Shown here: one piece after another, positions 58,549 through 64,000 of the stretch | Position numbering within the stretch: the first letter of the stretch is position 1 | How the letters are laid out: every line of letters starts with the position of its first letter | NCBI GenBank assembly: GCA_034927685.1 | Contig: JAYFPO010000008.1 | Coordinates: 1-64,000, forward strand | Reading direction: 5' to 3' | Length of the DNA stretch: 64,000 nt | From: RGIG3159 sp034927685 | GTDB taxonomy: Bacteria > Bacillota > Clostridia > Oscillospirales > Oscillospiraceae | Notes under the pieces: generated by a model | What the model was told of the DNA's origin: nothing | The model's database searches: none | What the model saw: the letters and a program-made list of their open reading frames with translations, nothing else | Translations under genes and position numbers: made by a program

Positions 58549-59385
58549 ATGAAACTGACGAAGGAAGAAATTGTCTCGTTGAACGAGCGCTGTCGGAAAT
58601 TTCGGATTGATCTGATCAAAACACTGCATGAGAGACAGAGCGGCCACCCCGGCGGCTCACTCTCTGTCTGTGAAATTCTCACCACGCTGTATTTCTGCCA
58701 GATGCATGTGGATGCGTCCGACCCAAAACTGGCGGATCGGGACAGACTGGTGCTCTGTAAAGGCCATGCGGCCCCGATGCTCTATCGGGTGCTGGCGGAA
58801 AAAGGCTTTTTTCCTGTGGAGGAAATGGGCACGCTGCGCACGCTGAACACCAGATTGCAGGGCCATCCCTGCGCGATGGAGACACCGGGCGTTGACGCCA
58901 CCACGGGTCCCCTCGGCATTGGACTCCCGGCCGCACTTGGCATGGCGATCGGCCTGCGCATGGACAACTCGCCTGCGCGCGTCTATGCGGTGCTAGGCGA
59001 TGGCGAACTCGACGAGGGAACAGTCTGGGAGGCATGTATGTCCGCTGTGAAGTTCCGGGCGGACAATCTGTGTGCGGTTCTGGATTGGAACGGCGTCCAG
59101 TTGGACGGTACGACGGCGGAGATTATGCCCATGGGCGACGTCAAGGCGAAATTCGAGGCTTTCGGCTGGCATACCATCGAGTGCTGTGGTCACGACGTGG
59201 CGCAGCTGAACGATGCGTTTGACCAGGCAAAGACGGTCAAGGGGAAGCCGACGATCATTCTGGCCCACACGGTCAAGGGCAAGGGCGTCTCTTTCATGGA
59301 GGGCAAAAACGCGTGGCACGGCAAGGCCGTTGATGATGAGAGCTTTGCGCGCGCAATGCAGGAACTCGGAGGGAAGGAATCATGA
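58549..59385 (+). CDS. Transketolase, N-terminal (TPP-binding) subunit
   Basis: A 278-residue split transketolase. HPGGSLSVCEILTTLYF, GHAAPMLYRVLAEKGFF, GPLGIGLPAALGMAIGLRMD and the TPP motif GDGELDEGTVWEA with N in LDWNGVQLDG are present. It forms a heterodimer with the C-terminal subunit encoded by the overlapping next gene. It follows the hydroxyacid dehydrogenase by 13 bases. Split transketolases are common in Firmicutes sugar-acid and pentose operons. Confidence 0.94.
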   Translation: MKLTKEEIVSLNERCRKFRIDLIKTLHERQSGHPGGSLSVCEILTTLYFCQMHVDASDPKLADRDRLVLCKGHAAPMLYRVLAEKGFFPVEEMGTLRTLNTRLQGHPCAMETPGVDATTGPLGIGLPAALGMAIGLRMDNSPARVYAVLGDGELDEGTVWEACMSAVKFRADNLCAVLDWNGVQLDGTTAEIMPMGDVKAKFEAFGWHTIECCGHDVAQLNDAFDQAKTVKGKPTIILAHTVKGKGVSFMEGKNAWHGKAVDDESFARAMQELGGKES

Positions 59386-60320
59386 CAAAGGCAATTCGCG
59401 AAGTTTACGGAGAGGCGCTTGTCAAATACGGAAAAGACAATCGGAGTGTGGTCGTTTTAGACGCAGACGTCAGCGGCTCCACCAGATCCGCCATTTTCGG
59501 ATATGCTTGCCCAGATCGCTTCCTGAATGTTGGCATTGCCGAAGCAAACATGACGGCCATGGCCGCCGGACTCGCTTCGGTGGGCAAAATTCCGTTTGTC
59601 AATACGTTCGCGGTCTTTCTGACCTCGATCGGTTTGGCGCCCGCCCGCGCGTTCGGCTCCTACTCGCAGATACCGATCAAGATGGTCGGCGCGTATGGCG
59701 GCGTCTCCGATGCGTTTGACGGCCCGAGCCACCATTCGCTGGAGGACATCGCCACGATGCGCGCGCTGCCGAATTTCCAGGTTTTCGTTCCGTGCGACGC
59801 TGTGGAGACCGACTGGTTGGTACGGTATGCGATCGATACGCCAAAGCCGATGTACCTGCGGATGTCGCGGGATGCGTTCCCGGACGTCTACCGGGAAGGC
59901 GAGCAGTTTGCGTGCGGAAAAGGAAAAGTTGTGCGGGAAGGCGATGATGTTACCATCATTGCCTGCGGCCTGATGGTCGGCAACGCCCTGGCGGCGGCGG
60001 AGCTGCTGCAACAGGACGGAATTTCCGCGCGCGTCGTGGACATGTTCTGCATCAAGCCCATCGACCGGGAACTGATTGTGCGCTGCGCAAAAGAGACCGG
60101 CGCGATTGTCAGCGCCGAAGAGCATACTGTTCTTGGCGGACTGGGAGGCGCGGTCGCGGAGGTGCTGTGCGCAGAGGACGCGGCGGTGCCAATGCAGTTT
60201 GTCGGCATGGCGGACTGCCACGCGGAGTGTGGCCCCTATGAAAAGCTCCAGGAGAAGTACGGGCTTGACGCGGACACAATCGCCGCGAAGGCAAAGGCCG
60301 CCGTTGCGGAAAAAGAATAA
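59382..60320 (+). CDS. Transketolase, C-terminal subunit
   Basis: A 312-residue protein: VVLDADVSGSTRS and FLNVGIAEANMTAMAAGLAS include the catalytic Glu of the Pyr domain, followed by DGPSHHSLEDIATMRALPNF and the C-terminal domain (VVDMFCIKPID). Its start overlaps the stop of the N-terminal subunit (ATGA). Last gene of the operon before a terminator. Together the subunits move two-carbon units between sugars or from hydroxypyruvate. Confidence 0.94.
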   Translation: MTKAIREVYGEALVKYGKDNRSVVVLDADVSGSTRSAIFGYACPDRFLNVGIAEANMTAMAAGLASVGKIPFVNTFAVFLTSIGLAPARAFGSYSQIPIKMVGAYGGVSDAFDGPSHHSLEDIATMRALPNFQVFVPCDAVETDWLVRYAIDTPKPMYLRMSRDAFPDVYREGEQFACGKGKVVREGDDVTIIACGLMVGNALAAAELLQQDGISARVVDMFCIKPIDRELIVRCAKETGAIVSAEEHTVLGGLGGAVAEVLCAEDAAVPMQFVGMADCHAECGPYEKLQEKYGLDADTIAAKAKAAVAEKE

Positions 60321-60328
60321 TCGCTTTG

Positions 60329-60367
60329 AAAATGGGACCGTTGCCGAATTGGCGGCGGTCCCATTTT
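60329..60367 (+). terminator. Terminator of the catabolic operon
   Basis: A 12-bp stem (60329-60340 with 60356-60367) extended by TTGCCG/GGCGG pairing, eight bases after the last stop, ending in TTTT. Confidence 0.85.
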
Positions 60368-60524
60368 GCGCGCTCTTTTTGGCAAGGAAAGTCTGATTCC
60401 CACAGCCGGGGAAAGCCGGGATATCGCGGAAACGCCGCCGCGCAGTTCTCGGCTGCTGCCGTGCGTACGCCCGAAAATGTGCTTTGCTGCGTGAAATTTA
60501 ATTCGGATTTAACCTTTCTATGGC

Positions 60525-60552
60525 TTCAAATTTTAGATTATTAGGTTATGAT
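60525..60552 (+). promoter_or_regulatory. Possible promoter of the Na/Pi symporter gene
   Basis: TTCAAA (60525-60530), 16-bp spacer, TATGAT (60547-60552), about 30 bases before the GTG start. Confidence 0.45.
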
Positions 60553-60582
60553 AAAAGAAATATGCCAAAGGAGGAAATCCCT

Positions 60583-62340
60583 GTGGATTTTTTTAATTTT
60601 CTGTCCTTAATTGGTGGATTGAGCCTGTTTCTGTTCGGCATGAGTGTGATGGGTTCCGCGCTCGAAAAACGGGCCGGCGGCAGCCTGAAGACACTGTTGG
60701 CCCGCCTGACGTCCGGGCGGATGGCCGGCTTTTTGACGGGTCTCGGAGTTACGGCGGTCATCCAGTCCTCTTCCGCCACCACCGTGATGGTGGTGGGCTT
60801 TGTCAATTCCGGGCTGATGACGCTGCGGCAGGCGATCAATGTGATCGTGGGCGCGAACGTCGGGACGACGGTGACGGCGTGGATTCTCAGTCTGACCGGA
60901 ATTCAGAGCGGCAACGTATTTGTCCAGCTTTTGAAACCTTCCTCCTTCACGCCGGTGCTGGCGCTGGTGGGCATCGTACTCTATATGGGGGCCAGATCGG
61001 GCCGGAAGAAGGACACTGGGCTGATCCTCCTGGGCTTTGCGACGCTGATGTTTGGCATGGAGGCCATGGCCTCCGCCGTGTCCGGCCTGCGGGATGTGCC
61101 GGAGTTTCGGAATATGCTGCTCGTGTTTACCAATCCGCTTCTGGGCGTGCTGGCCGGCGCGCTGCTCACCGCGGTGATCCAGTCCTCCTCCGCTTCTGTC
61201 GGCATTTTGCAGGCGTTGTCCTCTACTGGGCAGGTGACCTACGGGGCAGCGATTCCCATTATCATGGGCCAGAACATCGGCACCTGCGTGACGGCGCTCC
61301 TGTCCGCGGTGGGCGCAAATAAAAATGCAAAACGGGCCGCCTTGGTGCACCTGTGCTTCAATATTATCGGAACCGCGGTATGGCTGACGGTATTTGTCTC
61401 TGCAAACGCGCTGCTGCGCTTCAGCTTTGTGCAGGAGTCGGTCGGTCCGCTTGGGATTGCCGTGGTGCATACGACGTTTAATCTGCTCTGCACGGCGCTG
61501 ATGCTGCCTGCCACCGGCTTGCTGGAAAAGCTGTCCTATCGTCTGATTCCGGATCGGAAGCGCGCGGAAGCACAGACCGAGCTGGACGAGCGGCTGATGG
61601 CGACGCCCACGATCGCCGTGGAACGCTGCCGTGTGGTGACGGAGACCATGGCGGCCGACGCGGCCGGCGCCTGGAAAGACGCTGTTGCAATGCTGCAGCG
61701 GTATGACGCGGCGACGGCGACAAAAATCCGGGCGCGGGAGGACGAGGTGGACCACTATGAAGACATTCTTGGTACGTATCTGGTGAAGCTGGGCGCACAC
61801 GAGATGAGCGACCAGGACAGTACGGAGGCGGTAAAGCTGCTGCATATGATTGGGGATCTGGAACGGATTTCCGATCACGCGGTCAACATACTGGAATCCG
61901 CGGAGGAGCTGCGGGAGAAGAAAATCCATTTTTCCAAAGAAGCGGAGCGCGAACTTGGCGTGTTGTGCTCGGCCGTTTTGGAGTGCATGGATCTGGCTAT
62001 GACCGCATTCCTAAAGAGTGATCTGAAGGTTGCCGTCCAGGTGGAGCCGCTGGAGCAGGTGGTGGATATGCTGAAGACACAGCTGCGGTCCCGCCACATT
62101 CTGCGGCTTCAGCGGGGCGAATGCTCAATTGAGATGGGCTTTGTCTGGTCGGATCTTCTGACGGATCTGGAGCGGACGGCGGACCACTGCTCCAACATTG
62201 CCGGCTGCGTGATTGAAATGTCCCATGACAGCTTGGACTTGCACGCCTACCTGGGCGGCGTCAAGGCCGGAAGCCAGGCCTTTCTGGAGCGCTATGACGC
62301 CTTCGCGCAAAAGTATGCGCTGCTGAAAGAACCCGATTGA
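60583..62340 (+). CDS. Na/Pi cotransporter family protein with C-terminal PhoU-like domain
   Basis: A 585-residue protein: about eight to nine helices in two NptA repeats, each with the QSSSA motif (TAVIQSSSATTVMVVGFVNS near 60 and TAVIQSSSASVGILQALSS near 200), then a cytoplasmic PhoU-like helical bundle (about 330-580, including DLERISDHAVNILE and DLERTADHCSNIAG). It resembles YjbB-type phosphate transporters, which in E. coli favour phosphate export. GTG 60583 is chosen because AAAGGAGG lies 8-9 bases before it. A terminator follows. Confidence 0.92.
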   Translation: MDFFNFLSLIGGLSLFLFGMSVMGSALEKRAGGSLKTLLARLTSGRMAGFLTGLGVTAVIQSSSATTVMVVGFVNSGLMTLRQAINVIVGANVGTTVTAWILSLTGIQSGNVFVQLLKPSSFTPVLALVGIVLYMGARSGRKKDTGLILLGFATLMFGMEAMASAVSGLRDVPEFRNMLLVFTNPLLGVLAGALLTAVIQSSSASVGILQALSSTGQVTYGAAIPIIMGQNIGTCVTALLSAVGANKNAKRAALVHLCFNIIGTAVWLTVFVSANALLRFSFVQESVGPLGIAVVHTTFNLLCTALMLPATGLLEKLSYRLIPDRKRAEAQTELDERLMATPTIAVERCRVVTETMAADAAGAWKDAVAMLQRYDAATATKIRAREDEVDHYEDILGTYLVKLGAHEMSDQDSTEAVKLLHMIGDLERISDHAVNILESAEELREKKIHFSKEAERELGVLCSAVLECMDLAMTAFLKSDLKVAVQVEPLEQVVDMLKTQLRSRHILRLQRGECSIEMGFVWSDLLTDLERTADHCSNIAGCVIEMSHDSLDLHAYLGGVKAGSQAFLERYDAFAQKYALLKEPD

Positions 62341-62359
62341 CGGTGCCGGTTTTCGGCAA

Positions 62360-62394
62360 AAAACGGACCCGCTGCATTGCAGCGGGTCCGTTTT
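62360..62394. terminator. Bidirectional terminator
   Basis: A 16-bp perfect stem (62360-62375 with 62379-62394), 3-base loop, and T/A runs at both ends, between the convergent symporter and ABC permease genes. Confidence 0.92.
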
Positions 62395-62399
62395 AATTG

Positions 62400-63392
62400 C
62401 TATCGATCTTCGCGGAAATAGGGGAGTCCGAGATGCGCGGGGGGCTGGTCTTCTTTTCTGCGCCGCATGGAGACCGTGACCAGCAGCAGCAGCGTGACCA
62501 CATAGGGGATCATTTTGAAGAGTTCCTGCGAGCTGCGGGTCAGGCCTGGGATATACAGGTACATCCAGTAGCAGACGCCAAAGACATAGGCACCCCAGAT
62601 GGTGTTCAGCGGACGCCAGGTGGCGAAGATGACCAGCGCAACGGCCAGCCAGCCCAGTGCCTCGATGGTACCGTCGTTGGCCCAGGTGCCACCGATGTAG
62701 TCCATGGTGTAGTACAGTCCGCCGAGGCCGGAGATGGCCGAGCCGAGACAGGTGGCCAGATACTTGTACTTCGTGACGTTGATACCGGCTGCGTCCGCGG
62801 TGGCCGGGTTTTCTCCGACGGCGCGGAGATTCAGACCGGCACGGGACCTTTTCAGGAACAGGTGCAGCAGCACAGTCAGCAGAATGGCCAGATAGGTCAT
62901 AAAGCCGTGCTCAAACAGCAGATAGCCGATGCCCTTTTCACCCCCGATTTTTGCCAGCGCGGGGATATAGGCCTGAAAGACGCCGGCGGTTGTCTTGACG
63001 GAGACCTGGCCGACGCCGCCCGCCAGCTTGTTAAGGCTGCCGCCGAAGAAGTTGGCAACGCCGGAGCCAAAGATCGTCAGGGTCAGACCGGTAACATTCT
63101 GGTTGCAGCGCAGCGAGATGGTCAAAAAGCTGTAGATCAGGCCGCCCAACGCCGCTGCCGCACAGCAGCAAAGGAGCGCGAGAAGCAAGCAAACGGCCGG
63201 ACTGGGATTGGCCGCGGACAACTCATAGAAGAAAACGCCGATCAGACCGGCGATCGCGCCGAGGTACATGATCCCGGGCACACCGAGGTTCAAATTGCCG
63301 GCCTTTTCCGAGAGAATTTCGCCCAACGCGCCAAACATAATGACCGTACCGAACACGATAGCGGAATGCAGCAGTGTGATGATAGAATTCAT
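62400..63392 (-). CDS. ABC transporter permease, nucleoside/BmpA type (second permease)
   Basis: A 330-residue membrane protein of the branched-chain/ribose permease superfamily with about nine to ten helices. GALGEILSEKAGNLNLGVPG and AVGENPATADAAGINVTKYK are the hallmarks of permeases of the BmpA-type nucleoside (guanosine) uptake ABC systems. It lies 14 bases downstream of the other permease gene on the minus strand. Their ATPase and lipoprotein would lie beyond the right edge. Confidence 0.92.
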   Translation of the reverse strand: MNSIITLLHSAIVFGTVIMFGALGEILSEKAGNLNLGVPGIMYLGAIAGLIGVFFYELSAANPSPAVCLLLALLCCCAAAALGGLIYSFLTISLRCNQNVTGLTLTIFGSGVANFFGGSLNKLAGGVGQVSVKTTAGVFQAYIPALAKIGGEKGIGYLLFEHGFMTYLAILLTVLLHLFLKRSRAGLNLRAVGENPATADAAGINVTKYKYLATCLGSAISGLGGLYYTMDYIGGTWANDGTIEALGWLAVALVIFATWRPLNTIWGAYVFGVCYWMYLYIPGLTRSSQELFKMIPYVVTLLLLVTVSMRRRKEDQPPAHLGLPYFREDR

Positions 63393-63406
63393 AGATCGGC
63401 ACCTCC

Positions 63407-64000
63407 TTAATTCTTGCCGCGGCGCTTCACCTTATAATTCACAAAGAACTCGCTGCCCAGAACAAAGAACAGGATGATACCTTCGATGATCTGGGAAACG
63501 TATTCGTTGAGGCCATAAGTGGAGGCAATTTCGGTGGCGCCCTTTTCGAGGAAGACCAGCAGCGCCGCGAAGATCAGCATGACGTAGGTGTTCATGCGGG
63601 AGAGCCAGGCGACGATGATGGCGGTAAAGCCGCGGCCACCGGCGGTCTGCACGGAGATGGTGTGGGACGCGCCGGAGACGGCCAGAAAGCCTGCCAGACC
63701 GGCGATGGCGCCGGAGAGCGCCATGGTGCGGACATAGACCCGCTTGACCCGGACGCCCGCGTAGCGCGCGGTGTTCTCCGAGTCGCCGACCACGGAGATC
63801 TCATAGCCGTGCTTGGTCTCACGCAGATAGAAGAATACCAGCGTTGCGATCAGCAGGACAATGATGACGTTCCAGCCAAAGTCGGCATTGTAGCCCGATG
63901 AGAACAGGTTGGGCAGCCAGCCGGCTTTAGTTTGGCTGTTGATGACGCCGACGGAATTGGAGCCGTAGGGATTCTCCCACTTCGCCACGAAAAACGAGGT
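63407..64000 (-). CDS. ABC transporter permease, nucleoside/BmpA type (first permease), partial at window edge
   Basis: The minus-strand frame stays open to base 64000 (TSFFVAKWENPYG...), so the N-terminal part is outside. The visible C-terminal about 197 residues contain VVGDSENTARYAGVRVKRVY, GAIAGLAGFLAVSGASHTI and the FTAIIVAWLSRMN segment typical of YufP/NupP-like permeases. It pairs with the permease encoded directly downstream. Confidence 0.92.
   Translation of the reverse strand, partial: TSFFVAKWENPYGSNSVGVINSQTKAGWLPNLFSSGYNADFGWNVIIVLLIATLVFFYLRETKHGYEISVVGDSENTARYAGVRVKRVYVRTMALSGAIAGLAGFLAVSGASHTISVQTAGGRGFTAIIVAWLSRMNTYVMLIFAALLVFLEKGATEIASTYGLNEYVSQIIEGIILFFVLGSEFFVNYKVKRRGKN

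Noticed and set aside
57411..58685. 424-codon minus-strand frame
   Set aside because: Antisense to the hydroxyacid dehydrogenase gene; composition is that of a shadow.
60607..61929. 440-codon minus-strand frame
   Set aside because: Antisense to the Na/Pi symporter, rich in His/Arg/Gln, no recognisable domain.
62397..63410. 337-codon plus-strand frame
   Set aside because: Antisense to the nucleoside-type permease.

Overview
The window looks like chromosomal DNA of an anaerobic, GC-moderate Firmicute of class Clostridia, probably Oscillospirales/Ruminococcaceae-like. This is inferred from gene content: hybrid cluster protein, many small 4Fe-4S proteins, BcrA/YfiBC-type ABC exporters, FCD-GntR/TRAP catabolism, strong SD sequences and remnants of clostridial-type serine recombinase and IS5-like elements. 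No rRNA, tRNA or CRISPR was recognised.

Layout. 1-760: 3' end of hcp plus a small ferredoxin. 898-1319: decayed serine recombinase. 1418-6119: MacB-type ABC transporter divergent from an OmpR/HK pair. 6439-9324: mobile-element scar bounded by a perfect 15-bp inverted repeat, holding recombinase and IS5-type transposase fragments and a cargo of an autoregulated TetR gene, a GIY-YIG-like protein and a DUF1648 protein. 9359-12440: minus-strand redox genes (PPOX-like, CGGC domain, flavin reductase, DUF1847, ferredoxin fragment). 12605-14685: ArsR / YraQ-type permease / truncated ferredoxin / thioredoxin-like operon. 14738-18885: MarR plus heterodimeric ABC exporter. 19118-22488: BceRS-like two-component system with ABC transporter. 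22910-26592: UvsE, diguanylate cyclase, iron-sulfur flavoprotein, TspO. 27463-31519: Fur/Zur regulator and Zn/Mn uptake operon. 31602-36050: DUF134/NifX/double MinD/MBL/Mrp operon. 36206-40232: ferredoxin-thioredoxin, Crp/Fnr and a four-domain CoA-disulfide reductase fusion. 40409-44231: citX and the csoR-copA copper operon. 44546-48640: lipase-like protein, glycerate kinase, cysteine desulfidase. 48946-60320: a ten-gene FCD-GntR/LarA-like/TRAP/transketolase catabolic operon preceded by its regulator. 60583-64000: Na/Pi symporter and two nucleoside-type ABC permeases running off the end.

Functional links visible in the DNA. (i) Three minus-strand promoters (11.3, 12.4 and 36.1 kb) carry the same 10-mer GRCATATGYC overlapping the -35 box, which suggests one regulon joining the DUF134/Mrp cluster to the flavin reductase/CGGC and DUF1847 genes; the DUF134 protein encoded at 35673 is the obvious candidate regulator. 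(ii) The ferredoxin-thioredoxin operon and the CoA-disulfide reductase gene each have GTGA-N5-TCAC centred exactly 29 bp before the -10 box, which fits class II activation by the Crp/Fnr protein encoded between them. (iii) The TRAP/LarA-like/dehydrogenase/transketolase operon, with a glycerate kinase 2 kb away, reads as a sugar-acid catabolic system whose substrate is not one I recognise. (iv) copA carries in frame a C-terminal CopZ-like domain preceded by a perfect internal ribosome binding site.
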